The notes under the pieces were generated by a model. It made no database searches and was not told where the DNA came from. It worked only from the letters and a program-made list of their open reading frames with translations. Made by a program: the position numbers and the translations under genes. From positions 62,001 to 126,000 of the forward strand of contig NZ_KB898198.1 in assembly GCF_000377505.1 (NCBI RefSeq): a DNA stretch of 64,000 bases, in the 5' to 3' direction. Within the stretch, counting starts at the first letter, position 1; each line of letters begins with the position of its first letter. Positions 34,257 to 43,811 of this stretch are shown piece by piece. The DNA is from Paenibacillus massiliensis 2301065 = DSM 16942. GTDB lineage: Bacteria; Bacillota; Bacilli; Paenibacillales; Paenibacillaceae.

Positions 34257-35628
34257 GTATTAATCCATGAGATTATACAGAGTGCAACATGAGACATTTA
34301 AAAATGGACATAGTTTTCTGAATCCACGCGCTCGTATTGAGTGCGACGTAGCTCGTCCGCGATGACCCGTGCAATTTCAGGTATTTCAATCCACACACTC
34401 GTATTGAGTGCGACCGCTTATCTTAAATTGTCACGCTGAAGACTTGTATATTTCAATCCACGCACTCGTATTGAGTGCGACGTCGATCATGACGGCGACA
34501 TCTGGCACGCCGAGGAATTTCAATCCACGCACTCGTATTGAGTGCGACTTGTTCGGGATTATGTTCGGGAGCTGGCTAGTGATATTTCAATCCACGCACT
34601 CGTATTGAGTGCGACTTTTTGATTAAATCAATAAATTGCTTAATTGTGATATTTCAATCCACGCACTCATACAGAGTGCGACTTGTTATACCTCCTAACA
34701 GGATGAACGGCAGTAGGAATTTCAATCCACGCACTCATACAGAGTGCGACTACGGGTCCAGTGCTGTACCCAAGTCCTGTGACTTATTTCAATCCACGCA
34801 CTCATACAGAGTGCGACCCGTCTGCCATCCTCGGCGGCGGTATCCCAACCACAATTTCAATCCACGCACTCATACAGAGTGCGACCCAGTAACACCCGAC
34901 AAATTGCAGAAAAAGTAATTATTTCAATCCACGCACTCATACAGAGTGCGACTGTTTCTGTTTTCTGGAGATCCACATCTTACGATTATTTCAATCCACG
35001 CACTCATACAGAGTGCGACGCGCTTTAACCCCTCGATTGCTGATCCGATATCATTATTTCAATCCACGCACTCATACAGAGTGCGACCCATTAGGGTCAA
35101 GCAGCTTGCCGTCAGCAATCAATTTCAATCCACGCACTCATACAGAGTGCGACCACGCCTCCGACATGCTCAATTTGACGTTTTTCCTATTTCAATCCAC
35201 GCACTCATACAGAGTGCGACACTACTGGGCTTATTTACAATGTAATAATAGGAAAAATTTCAATCCACGCACTCATACAGAGTGCGACTATTTTGCCAAT
35301 GGCTCTTTATCATATATAGTTGATTTCAATCCACGCACTCATACAGAGTGCGACAACTGGATTATATAAACTAGATGGTTTATTAGTAGAATTTCAATCC
35401 ACGCACTCATACAGAGTGCGACAAGATATACATATAATCATCAATAGTTAATTCTCTGATTTCAATCCACGCACTCATACAGAGTGCGACCGGCATCATG
35501 CCCATTAAATCCAATCCATCCTTTTTATTTCAATCCACGCACTCATACAGAGTGCGACTTTATAGTGATTCCACTCTTATGGTTTCTCAAATAAAAATTT
35601 CAATCCACGCACTCATACAGAGTGCGAC
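34257..35628 (-). CRISPR. CRISPR array E (mosaic, 20 repeats plus one decayed)
   Basis: Leader-distal repeats at 34316 (decayed left end), 34383, 34450, 34517 and 34584 carry loop GTATT, as in array C. The fifteen from 34651 to 35597-35628 carry loop ATACA. An additional decayed copy at 34257-34288 (TATACAGAGTGCAAC) again has ATACA. Spacers are 34-38 nt, except 27 nt after the decayed copy. The change of loop is abrupt, without intermediates. Confidence 0.97.
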
Positions 35629-35810
35629 AGCGGAAAACAACGTAAAAAAGGTGTTTCCACCTTCTATTCTACCGCACTTTCGTACAAATGAAAGGTATAG
35701 AGGGCTTTTTCCACGCCACCGGTTCACACCTTATTCACATTCGACTCAGTTTCGACAAAATCTGAGGTGCGAATCCCCCGGGGATTTCATGTGAGCTTGG
35801 GGTTCGCACC
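35629..35810 (-). promoter_or_regulatory. CRISPR leader E
   Basis: A 182-nt leader beginning AGCGGAAAACAACGTAAAAA and ending with the GAGGTGCGAA...GGTTCGCACC block. It is nearly the same as leader D over the first 18 nt and the last 70 nt. Confidence 0.8.
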
Positions 35811-35906
35811 ACTAACGCACGCAATTCCCCATGCCCACATAGAACCTCCTCAGTGACCACAATCCACTCTCATTTAACTTACATCATTTGCATCATTTAC
35901 ATTACT

Positions 35907-35942
35907 TATATCGCCTATATCACCTATATCGCCTATATCACT
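35907..35942. repeat. Nine-base tandem repeat
   Basis: Four units of TATATC(G/A)C(C/T) downstream of the DUF1963 gene, with looser CATTTA units to the left. It contains no gene. Similar short-period tracts occur at 51629 and 57473. Confidence 0.8.
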
Positions 35943-35958
35943 TATTTCCTTATATTCC

Positions 35959-36849
35959 CTAGCTCGAATACAAGGCACAATAAGTTCGTTCAAAGTTGCC
36001 TGCCAGCAGATCCTCTTTACGGATGAAGAAATGCAGCACGCCCGCATCCCACCAGCAAAAGCCGATCTCACTATCCGTCTCGATCTCCAGCAGCATCAAG
36101 GTATCGTCAATTTCCTGCTGTGCCCGGGTCTCATCTCCATCAAAATGTCCAGCAATAGCCTTCAGGGCTTTTTCCTTGCTGTATTCATATTTTTTATCCG
36201 TCAGGATTGTAAGAGCTGCCTCATGGAAGTCGTCGTCATGCTGCCCCGTTGGATAACCGAACATCACAGCTACATCGTCTTCCTCCTCGTTCATAGATAA
36301 TAGCAGATCCTCATAATCCTCGTACTCATGCTCCTCGTCTTCAATCACATCATAATCCACGTAAGCATAATTCGGTGCTTCCAAGGAAGACCGTGCCGCT
36401 AGCTGGTAACCGTTGAATTCCTCTTCCAGCGCAGTTTCCTCAGGAGTCGAGCGACGACGCGCGGTGGGAAATTCCTCTTCCTTGGCATACAGCACCCGAT
36501 GCTCGATGTTATAGGCAGGCTCATCCACTCCTACGAAGAAATACAGCATCCCCTTCGCAGGAAGGTGGCCTGTAGCGTCTACACCTTGCAGCTCTGCCAA
36601 ATTAAGCTGTGCCAGGAATGTCATAGGCACGGGCACGTCATCCTTGGTTAGCGGCCATGCCCACTCCTCTGGCAGATCCGGCTCCCCGCCTATTCTGGAG
36701 CTACATACTCGCCCATAGTCTGCCGCTCCAGCTTTGATAAAGCGGATTCCCGCTCTCGTCTGCTCCTGCAGATACGACCGAGCATGTGTGAAGCTGTGCT
36801 CATCCAACAATTGATCTAGTTGCTGCTGCTGCTCTTCAGACAAAGACAT
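35959..36849 (-). CDS. DUF1963 (YwqG-like) protein
   Basis: A 296-residue cytoplasmic protein with DUF1963 landmarks: SRIGGEPDLPEEWAWP near residue 52, MTFLAQLNLAEL at about 76, GMLYFFVG and a terminal LHFFIRKEDLLAGNFE. The family has no known activity. The middle (about 160-190) is very acidic. AGGAGG lies 6 nt before the ATG. It stands alone between leader E and unrelated genes. Confidence 0.85.
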   Translation of the reverse strand: MSLSEEQQQQLDQLLDEHSFTHARSYLQEQTRAGIRFIKAGAADYGRVCSSRIGGEPDLPEEWAWPLTKDDVPVPMTFLAQLNLAELQGVDATGHLPAKGMLYFFVGVDEPAYNIEHRVLYAKEEEFPTARRRSTPEETALEEEFNGYQLAARSSLEAPNYAYVDYDVIEDEEHEYEDYEDLLLSMNEEEDDVAVMFGYPTGQHDDDFHEAALTILTDKKYEYSKEKALKAIAGHFDGDETRAQQEIDDTLMLLEIETDSEIGFCWWDAGVLHFFIRKEDLLAGNFERTYCALYSS

Positions 36850-37087
36850 GTGAATCCTCCTAATTTCTCAAGTCATTTTGAATTCCAATTGACATTGTTG
36901 AGCTTACATATAGCTGTTGTACAGACAAACCTTGGCCTTCAGAACCCACATACACGCAAAATATGGAGTCTATCGCTGTCTATGCGAGAATTTGCCTATG
37001 TCTTGTGCCATCATATATACTCCATATGAGTAAATCGCTTCCACATCATTTCTTGCTATCTACAATCTAGCATGGAGGATGATTGAT

Positions 37088-37354
37088 ATGCAATTCACAG
37101 ACCAGGGCATACTGAACGTTACGTTGGAGGACATTTCAGGTCTCTATGCTTACCGAGATCGGGATGGAGTTGCCTTTGCGGATGGCTTTGCCTTTGAGCT
37201 TAAGCTGCAGAGAATCGAATTGACACCCGGAAGTGTGCGAGGTGTAGAGCTACAATTCAGTTCTGCGGAACTGGTCTATCCTGAAGATTATGCAGAGCTG
37301 CAAGAGGCGGTCTATGCTGTGGTCCGACAGACAGATCCTGAGTTCCACGGGTAA
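37088..37354 (+). CDS. Unknown small acidic protein
   Basis: An 88-residue protein without recognisable domain or signal. MQFTDQGILNVTLEDISGLY suggests a beta-rich start; the C-terminus (PEDYAELQEAVYAVVRQ) is helical. GGAGG is 9 nt before the ATG at 37088; the in-frame ATG at 37079 directly abuts it and is less likely. It is single, with a terminator about 130 nt downstream. Confidence 0.65.
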   Translation: MQFTDQGILNVTLEDISGLYAYRDRDGVAFADGFAFELKLQRIELTPGSVRGVELQFSSAELVYPEDYAELQEAVYAVVRQTDPEFHG

Positions 37355-37479
37355 GTCTATCTTTTACAAACAGTTATCATCTCTTTCATTATCCGCATCT
37401 GCTCTAGGGCAATTGCAGGGGTTAGCACAGTCTCCTTTTGAGCAGGGGCTCTGCTACCAGCATACCTGCCAATACAAAC

Positions 37480-37527
37480 AAGCGGGTGCACGATCCATAC
37501 GATCACTGCTACCCGCTTCATGTTTTT
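37480..37527 (+). terminator. Terminator downstream of the 88-residue gene
   Basis: AGCGGGT (37481-37487) pairs with ACCCGCT (37511-37517), with a T-run at 37522-37527. Confidence 0.7.
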
Positions 37528-37641
37528 TGTCCTGCCGTTGAGATTACTTTGTCAAGAGCACTCCATAAGACTACTCCATTGATCTCCCGCGATTCACCAG
37601 ATTCCCGTGATTAGACCGCTACATATCATCGTGATTCCATA

Positions 37642-38730
37642 TCAAGCTGTTAATTTCGCAAAAATGATAAAGAATGCTAACAGCTCATCCAGTATCAGCT
37701 GCGGTGAAGCAGCCAGATATAAGTCTGATACGAATAGCACGCCAATCACTGATGTCAAGGAGAGCATGAGCTTATAGCTCGGCTTGCGATGGCTGAACTT
37801 GAACGAATGGAAGGTGAACATCACCGACCAGAAATACAGCAGTACCGATCCGAACACAAAGCACAAGATGAACGTATACTCCAAGCCTCCAAGGTACAGC
37901 AGCTGCAAGGATGCAGCCATCATGCTTAGCGAGAGATAAATGAACAGGTGACCGTACATAATTGTCTGTCCTGCCGTCTGCTTTTCTTTATCCACATAGC
38001 GCTCGACGTTCTCGAAATACTGCCACCAGACGGCAATGACCAGCATGAAGGACAAGGCTGTATACACAATCGACTGAATCGTAAAATGCTGCTCCTCTAG
38101 CACAGAGATCATGCTAACAACAGATTCTCCGAGCAAAATAAGGGTGAACAGCGCGAAGCGCTCCAGCAGGTGTGACGTCTGAATCGGTGTGATGACCAGC
38201 TTGCGCCGCCCAATGATGGGCACTAGGATATCGATCGCAATCCCCGCATACAACACCACATACCGCAGTCCCGAGTCCAGAAAAATCGACAGGCAAGAGA
38301 TGACGATGCCAATCCAGAAATACTTTCCGAAGAAACTCGCTGTCTCGCGCTTATGATGCGTGTGAGCACGGGCCGTTATCACATACTGAATCGCAGTTAA
38401 CGCCCTTAGACCGATGTATCCGATCAGAAACGGTAAATAGTTCGCATCAAAGTTCACGTCCAGACTCGCGATCATAATCAGCACAAAGAACATCTGCACA
38501 ATCATAGCTACCCGTTGTGTATTACGATCCTCACCATAACGATTGACGTACACCGTCTGACCGACCCAAGCCCACCAGATCGGGATGAAAATAAGTATGA
38601 ATTTTCCCAGATGCTCTGGTGAAATACTTCCATGCTCGACATGCAATAGCACATGCGTGGCTTTGGAGACCGCAGCGACGAACAACAGATCGTAGAAGAG
38701 CTCAAGCCAGGTCACCTTTTTCTCCAGCAT
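37642..38730 (-). CDS. ltrA: LtrA-family membrane protein
   Basis: A 362-residue, ten- or eleven-helix membrane protein of the low-temperature-requirement A family. Landmarks: VTWLELFYDLLFVAAVSKAT at the N-terminus, WWAWVGQTVYVNRYGEDR, HLLERFALFTLILLGESVV and AVWWQYFENVERYVD. The biochemical role is not established. The frame opens at 38817, but the family starts at MLEKKVTWLELFYD; AGGAGGAAG precedes the ATG at 38730. Confidence 0.88.
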   Translation of the reverse strand: MLEKKVTWLELFYDLLFVAAVSKATHVLLHVEHGSISPEHLGKFILIFIPIWWAWVGQTVYVNRYGEDRNTQRVAMIVQMFFVLIMIASLDVNFDANYLPFLIGYIGLRALTAIQYVITARAHTHHKRETASFFGKYFWIGIVISCLSIFLDSGLRYVVLYAGIAIDILVPIIGRRKLVITPIQTSHLLERFALFTLILLGESVVSMISVLEEQHFTIQSIVYTALSFMLVIAVWWQYFENVERYVDKEKQTAGQTIMYGHLFIYLSLSMMAASLQLLYLGGLEYTFILCFVFGSVLLYFWSVMFTFHSFKFSHRKPSYKLMLSLTSVIGVLFVSDLYLAASPQLILDELLAFFIIFAKLTA

Positions 38731-38966
38731 TCGTATAATCTTCCTCCTCGTCAGCGTCAAACGACGTTGTGATATGTCGATTCTTATTCTATAAAATTTT
38801 AAATAAAAAGTCTGCACTTTACTTTACGCCGCCGATCTTGCGCAAGGATAGTCTGAGCGCTTCTTTGACCTTTTATAAGTCTGGAACGCTGTGGCCATAC
38901 GCAAAAATACAGCTATCCAGAGATAGCTGCTTGCGGTCAAGTCCTTGTTTCGTATTTTCTGTAGCA

Positions 38967-39425
38967 CTACTTCTCTTTCTGTGTCTTGCGTATACTGTAA
39001 TCCGAGGCGATAAGCTCTATATAGCTGTCATTCCCTGTAATAAGATAATGCCGCAGGTTCAGACGATTGCGCGGGTCGTATAGAGGCTGTCGCTGCTGAA
39101 GATGCTGCGAGTCCGGTACGGCATAGAACCCATTCATTCCTTGCCCATCCAGAATCTCGAACTCCCCATGATGTGCCTCGTAGAAGTTCAAGCTTATACA
39201 ATTGACCTCCGCGACAATCGGAAAATAAATCTCCAATTCCTCGTATTCCATTGGTTCTATCGGCCGGATATCCGTGGACAGGGCATTCGCTGGCTGGATA
39301 TCAGACTTTTGGGCATCAAGCCGGATTGTAGCCCCACCATGCTCGGTGTAGACGACCTCCACATCCGTCGTAGATATGATGAAGCCGATTGGCTCAGAGA
39401 CCAGGTTTAACATGTATGTATTCAT
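38967..39425 (-). CDS. Unknown protein, 152 residues
   Basis: No family recognised and no signal peptide. The sequence is acidic with a beta-rich look in the first half and a C-terminus DSYIELIASDYSIRKTQKEK. AAAGG directly precedes the ATG at 39425; an ATG at 39413 is also possible. It is separated from neighbours on both sides by more than 140 nt. Confidence 0.6.
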   Translation of the reverse strand: MNTYMLNLVSEPIGFIISTTDVEVVYTEHGGATIRLDAQKSDIQPANALSTDIRPIEPMEYEELEIYFPIVAEVNCISLNFYEAHHGEFEILDGQGMNGFYAVPDSQHLQQRQPLYDPRNRLNLRHYLITGNDSYIELIASDYSIRKTQKEK

Positions 39426-39866
39426 CCTTTCCAGAAAAGAAAAGCTAGGGATACGATCATCCCTCTAGTTCATGTTCATCTTAGTGTATTGGGGCGGTGG
39501 ATGGAAATAAATTGAAGTTCATAATTGATAAAGCCGCATTACAAGCAGCACAGGTCAATTACGGTGGTATCTGACCATAATCAACCTGTTTGATGATCGA
39601 ATAGCGTTATTTAGGTTATAAAATTTAAGCATTTGATGTGCGTACAAACAAATTAACAAAATCTTCATATAGGTATTACATAAGTTAAGTCTACTTGAAA
39701 TCAGCCGTGCTACTCATTCGGCACTGGGTGGGGGGGAGATCACTTCATCATCCCCCTGTTCATAACAAAAATCGAAAAAAGATAGAACACCGACAGTTAA
39801 CTGTGTTGCTTCGTTAGTTGTGTTGTATCTCACTAGAAAACCGTGCTCCACAACAATAGTGTATTA
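39426..39866. other. Intergenic stretch downstream of the toxin operon
   Basis: AT-rich, without a convincing frame. It holds a run of eight G (39728-39735) and the probable operon terminator at 39774-39808. I see nothing else. Confidence 0.5.
39774..39808 (-). terminator. Probable terminator of the spike-toxin operon
   Basis: On the minus strand AACAC pairs with GTGTT enclosing a self-complementary CAGTTAACTG, then CTATCTTTTTT. It lies 60 nt after the immunity gene. Confidence 0.55.
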
Positions 39867-40220
39867 TTAGACTTTGCTTGTTAGTTCTTTATATTTATTC
39901 TTAACCAGTTCCAAGTACTCTTCTAGATACTCAACCTCGTGCTCATCTAAGCTGTCCTGATAATTAATCTTATCTGACAAATCTAAGACTCGTTTCATAT
40001 TAGTAATATCTAGTTCAGTAAATGCAACATTATGTCGCATCATTAATTGGGTTAGTAAGGAAATGGATAGTATACTACTGATGTTATCAGCGCTAATATA
40101 TTCATAGAAAGATTGATAGCAAATGCCAGCAGATTGTTCATAAGTATGTTCATGTACTGTAACCTCAAAATAAAAACTATCAGTTATTAAATATTGCAGT
40201 TCAAAAAAATTATCACTCAC
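39867..40220 (-). CDS. Probable immunity protein to the deaminase toxin
   Basis: A 117-residue acidic, AT-rich gene that starts with GTG immediately after the toxin stop (0 nt between), using GGGGGAG within the toxin's last codons. Position, size and matching base composition are those of a polymorphic-toxin immunity gene. The sequence is helical (MMRHNVAFTELDITNMKRVL; HEVEYLEEYLELVKNKYKEL). I recognise no named immunity family, so function rests on context. Confidence 0.65.
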   Translation of the reverse strand: MSDNFFELQYLITDSFYFEVTVHEHTYEQSAGICYQSFYEYISADNISSILSISLLTQLMMRHNVAFTELDITNMKRVLDLSDKINYQDSLDEHEVEYLEEYLELVKNKYKELTSKV

Positions 40221-43202
40221 TTATTTTGCTCCCCCTTTAGTTTTATAGATGACTTCGATAGTTATATTAGGATATTTCGCTTTAAATTGTCTAATTACAT
40301 TACTACAACTTGGGCAACAATCTAAATCAGTATACAATTTAATATTTCCTGCGACATCTGTTTTATCTCCTAAAGACGATGCTACTTCATTAAGAATTTT
40401 AAACTCGGTGTCTTTACTTCGATCCCATGCACCATCACCGTCAACAATATTTTCTCTATTAACCTTCTGTGTTGTAAAAAGCTTGTCCTTTCCTAGCGGC
40501 TCAGTAGAAATGTCTTGTATTTTGGCTCTTGCAGATGGATCTTCTAAATCCTCTATTTTGTTTATACCACTATGAGCATAATAATCCTTCTTGTTTAATC
40601 CTTGTATATTGACCTCAGCATATCCAAAATTATATTTATTTCTTATTTTACTTGGGAGGTTTTTCTTCATTTCTTTTACTTTGCTTATGAATTCAGCATC
40701 AACAGTTTCATCTAACTTCCGAGAATTACCCGTCCCCTCAGCCTCTTCATCCTTTCTCTGTTGCTCCTCATCTTCCCTTCTTTTCCGTTCATCCTCGTGA
40801 TGATCTCTAGGTGGCTTATCCGGTCCACCCCCAGAGCCTCCACGACCATTGCTATCCATCCGGGAATAGTCCTCGAACTCCCATCTCGGTCGCCCATTAC
40901 TGATTTTCCCGAATCCGACGGGAATGAGTCGCTTGGAAAAGATATTCATCCGATTCGCAAGGCTCTGCATAAAGCTCTCCAGCGAGGCCATATCCAGCGG
41001 GAGCCGCAGGGCGTTCGTCTTCAATTTCCCATCTCCACCCAGACTTTTGACCGCCTCGTGCAGGGTATCATTCCATCGAGGAGCAACCATACCCCTCCCG
41101 CCTGAATTTCCGCTCCCACTACCTGACTTGCCGCCTGTTGACTCCCCGTGTACTGCTGGAGTGCCCTTGCTCACATCTCCGACACTCTTGGCGAGCTTAG
41201 CCGCACCTTTTGCAAATCCGATGATATCCACGGCCCGTTCCGCTGCTTTGATCTGGTTATATCCCGCATTATAGCTTTCCTCGGCGCTGCGAGTGAGCAC
41301 GTTGCCCTTATCGTCATAGACCTTCACAAATGGATCAATCAATGACTCCCCGGCTCCTACGATGTCGTTGCCCAGCTCAGACCAGCTTTTCTTCAGCGTG
41401 ACCGTATCTGCAATATACGTCCCGGTTGCCTCCACAGCACGTCCTAGCCCTGCCTGCGTCTCATTATGCTCCAAAAAACCTTTACCAAACATCTCGCCGG
41501 GCTCGACCACGGGATTGAGCAATTGCGCACCCATATCGACGACATCCACGGCAAAATTCCACACGCCCTCGACGAACTCTATGCCAGCATCCAGCGCACC
41601 CTTGCCCTCTTCCAGCGCATTGTCCAGGGCGCGGGAGGCCATGACCATTCCGATCCCTTGCTCAGCTACCTGCTGTTCGAATGCCGAGAGCAGCGGCTCG
41701 CCATAGAATTGATGCACGGAAGCTTCGAGCTGTACCTCCGTCCCTTGGCTGTTCACTTGCTCCGCCAGATCCAGCTTCTCCGTGGTTGTACCCAGATGTA
41801 GACCGTCAGAGCCGACGAACTGAATACGTCCGCCAGACAGGCTGAGGCCGCCTGACGCCTGAATCTGGACACGTTGGGTGCTATTCAAGCTCACACCATA
41901 GTGGGCATTCATGTTGATGTACAAGGCGCCCTCCTGAGCATGCATCGCCAGCTCCTGCTGGCCTAATGAGATTTCTTTGCCCTCTGGATTGGCAAAGGAT
42001 TTGACCCCGGGATCGGCCGTCTTCCGTGCATGGCGCTGAGCTGGCGATTCGACGATAGCTCCAGGCGCAGCCGAACTAGCAGAAGACGCTCGGGGTACAT
42101 TCGTCGAGGGCTTCGTTCTCACGGATTGAATGACCATCGCGTCATCCTCATCCTGCCCCGGGAAGTACAGCTTCACCTGTGCACCCTTCTCCGGCATGAG
42201 ATACCACACCTGATTACCCTCGGCTGAATACGGGAACCATTGAGCCGCTTGTGGCGGTTGCTTGTCCAGATCCAGATGCAAGCGCACCTGATTCCGGCTG
42301 ACCTCGATAATCTTGCCTTCAATCGACGCACCGATAATGGTCTGGTTGTACCTCTTGGGTACTCGCAGCCCTTCGGGAATGGCACACTCGTAGGACCAGG
42401 TCATGAGCCCTCGTACCAGCTTCCCTTCTCGCCGGGTAATCACATAGACCTCGTGTCCACGCTGGACCTCGTCCCCTAACTGCAGGATACGATCCCAGTC
42501 GAACGCATAACGGGTATAATCCTCTGCACGTACGCTCGCCCCACGGTTCGTGACCTGATCCAGATAAGGAGCGAGATTTCTTTTCAATGTAAAAGGAACA
42601 CCCTCCAGCCGAATCTGCTTACCCGTCTGCGGAATCCCGATCCAGATCTGAGGGTGATGGGACAGTGTATTCGGAATGAGCGTGGCTCCCGCATGCGAGG
42701 CCAAGCGCTGTAAGAAGGCCCAGTCCGTCTCCTGATATTGCAGAATGAACTGCCCTGTAGCTTGCTTGCTGAAGGCTTCATCGATCTTGTCCGCCCCCGG
42801 ATAGTCATTAAGAACAATATCTACAATCTCTACGAATTGTTGATCCACCCGCTGGAAGGATCGATTCTTGAATTCGGTATCCAGCTTGAAGCTGTGGGAG
42901 ATGATCTCCAGCTGAACCGTGGCCTCCTCCGGGGCGTGGTGTACTTGTACATCATACAACTGCCCCATGAATAGGGGACGTCTTGTACCTTGCTCGTCAT
43001 CGTACCATAGCTCGATATTGTCGTCTGCACTGGCCTCCTTGAGAAGAGACTCGGCCAGCGAAGGGTCAACACCCCCCTGTATCCTTAGTCTGGCGTGATC
43101 TCCCCATTCCTGGAGCATGTCCATCTGCTGAAGACGGATACTGCCATAGGGCCAGACGACATGTATTTGTTGATAGGTCAGGCGGTCTTTCTCTACATTC
43201 AT
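40221..43202 (-). CDS. VgrG-like spike with C-terminal deaminase toxin domain
   Basis: About 993 residues. Residues 1-320: gp27-like VgrG body (IWIGIPQTGKQIRLEG; ETDWAFLQRLASHAGATL). About 320-390: gp5-type OB fold (IIGASIEGKIIEVSRN; WFPYSAEG). About 430-500: beta-needle (GKEISLGQQELAMH; GGLSLSGGRIQFVG). About 510-860: linker with Gly-rich and E/K/R-rich stalks. C-terminal 140: deaminase fold of the BURPS668_1122 type, with AHSG (about 876), D-T-E-F-K-I-L (Glu about 933) and CCPSC (962-966), a zinc site. The toxin part is much AT-richer than the rest. The target is probably a nucleotide or nucleic acid. I prefer the ATG at 43202 (AAGGAG, 8 nt) to 43235. Confidence 0.82.
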   Translation of the reverse strand: MNVEKDRLTYQQIHVVWPYGSIRLQQMDMLQEWGDHARLRIQGGVDPSLAESLLKEASADDNIELWYDDEQGTRRPLFMGQLYDVQVHHAPEEATVQLEIISHSFKLDTEFKNRSFQRVDQQFVEIVDIVLNDYPGADKIDEAFSKQATGQFILQYQETDWAFLQRLASHAGATLIPNTLSHHPQIWIGIPQTGKQIRLEGVPFTLKRNLAPYLDQVTNRGASVRAEDYTRYAFDWDRILQLGDEVQRGHEVYVITRREGKLVRGLMTWSYECAIPEGLRVPKRYNQTIIGASIEGKIIEVSRNQVRLHLDLDKQPPQAAQWFPYSAEGNQVWYLMPEKGAQVKLYFPGQDEDDAMVIQSVRTKPSTNVPRASSASSAAPGAIVESPAQRHARKTADPGVKSFANPEGKEISLGQQELAMHAQEGALYINMNAHYGVSLNSTQRVQIQASGGLSLSGGRIQFVGSDGLHLGTTTEKLDLAEQVNSQGTEVQLEASVHQFYGEPLLSAFEQQVAEQGIGMVMASRALDNALEEGKGALDAGIEFVEGVWNFAVDVVDMGAQLLNPVVEPGEMFGKGFLEHNETQAGLGRAVEATGTYIADTVTLKKSWSELGNDIVGAGESLIDPFVKVYDDKGNVLTRSAEESYNAGYNQIKAAERAVDIIGFAKGAAKLAKSVGDVSKGTPAVHGESTGGKSGSGSGNSGGRGMVAPRWNDTLHEAVKSLGGDGKLKTNALRLPLDMASLESFMQSLANRMNIFSKRLIPVGFGKISNGRPRWEFEDYSRMDSNGRGGSGGGPDKPPRDHHEDERKRREDEEQQRKDEEAEGTGNSRKLDETVDAEFISKVKEMKKNLPSKIRNKYNFGYAEVNIQGLNKKDYYAHSGINKIEDLEDPSARAKIQDISTEPLGKDKLFTTQKVNRENIVDGDGAWDRSKDTEFKILNEVASSLGDKTDVAGNIKLYTDLDCCPSCSNVIRQFKAKYPNITIEVIYKTKGGAK

Positions 43203-43255
43203 ACCCATGTCTCCTTGGTTCTTCTCCTGATTCATCTATGGACTCAGAGATCGTC

Positions 43256-43717
43256 TTAAGCGTCCTGCCCATCATCTGTAATCGAGATAATCCCGCCGCT
43301 CTCGGGAATATCTACTACAATAAGGGACGGGCCTATTGGCATCCGAGCGCCAGGTATGCCTTTGCAGTTGCATGTTAATGTGCAATCACTTAGCAGTGCA
43401 GGGGCCCCCTCGATGAGTACATCCTCTTTCCCTCCCGTCCATTTGGCTCCGAATTCAATCTGGGGCTCGCAAGGAGCACCTTGCAGCAGTTTGCATAGTC
43501 CAAAAGCATACTTCTTGCTTATGTTGGCGCCGCATATGGCATCTTCTACGCTCAAGACGGGCTTGTCCTTGATATAGACACCATGGCTGTACATCATATT
43601 GAGCACACCGGGATCTGTCCCCTGACTGCATTGCAAGGTGGCCCCTCTCACCACATACGTCTTTTCACCACCAAATGCCCCCTGGCTTAAGGCCTTGACT
43701 AGCATCTGTAAAAGCAT
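43256..43717 (-). CDS. DUF4280 PAAR-like spike-tip protein
   Basis: A 153-residue protein of the DUF4280 type: YVVRGATLQCSQGTDPGVL at the start, several paired cysteines (GLCKLLQGAPCEP; LLSDCTLTCNCKG) and GGIISITDDGQ at the end. The family is PAAR-like and is thought to cap VgrG spikes. Its position directly before the spike-toxin gene supports that. AAGGAGG lies 6 nt before the ATG. It is soluble, without a signal peptide. Confidence 0.82.
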   Translation of the reverse strand: MLLQMLVKALSQGAFGGEKTYVVRGATLQCSQGTDPGVLNMMYSHGVYIKDKPVLSVEDAICGANISKKYAFGLCKLLQGAPCEPQIEFGAKWTGGKEDVLIEGAPALLSDCTLTCNCKGIPGARMPIGPSLIVVDIPESGGIISITDDGQDA

Positions 43718-43811
43718 GTTCAGCCTCCTTCTAATCGGATCATGTTCAGTCCTATCTATTTCAACCCATTTATATTGGCTTCCCAGTATTTCGCCTCATG
43801 AATTCGCCATA

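Noticed and set aside
34408..35794. Several plus-strand frames with FQSTHSYRVR and NPRTHTECD repeats
   Set aside because: Translated repeats and spacers of array E, no ribosome-binding sites.
35874..36071. 65-residue frame ending in Ile-Gly-Asp repeats
   Set aside because: Shadow of the DUF1963 end plus the nine-base repeat; no start signal.
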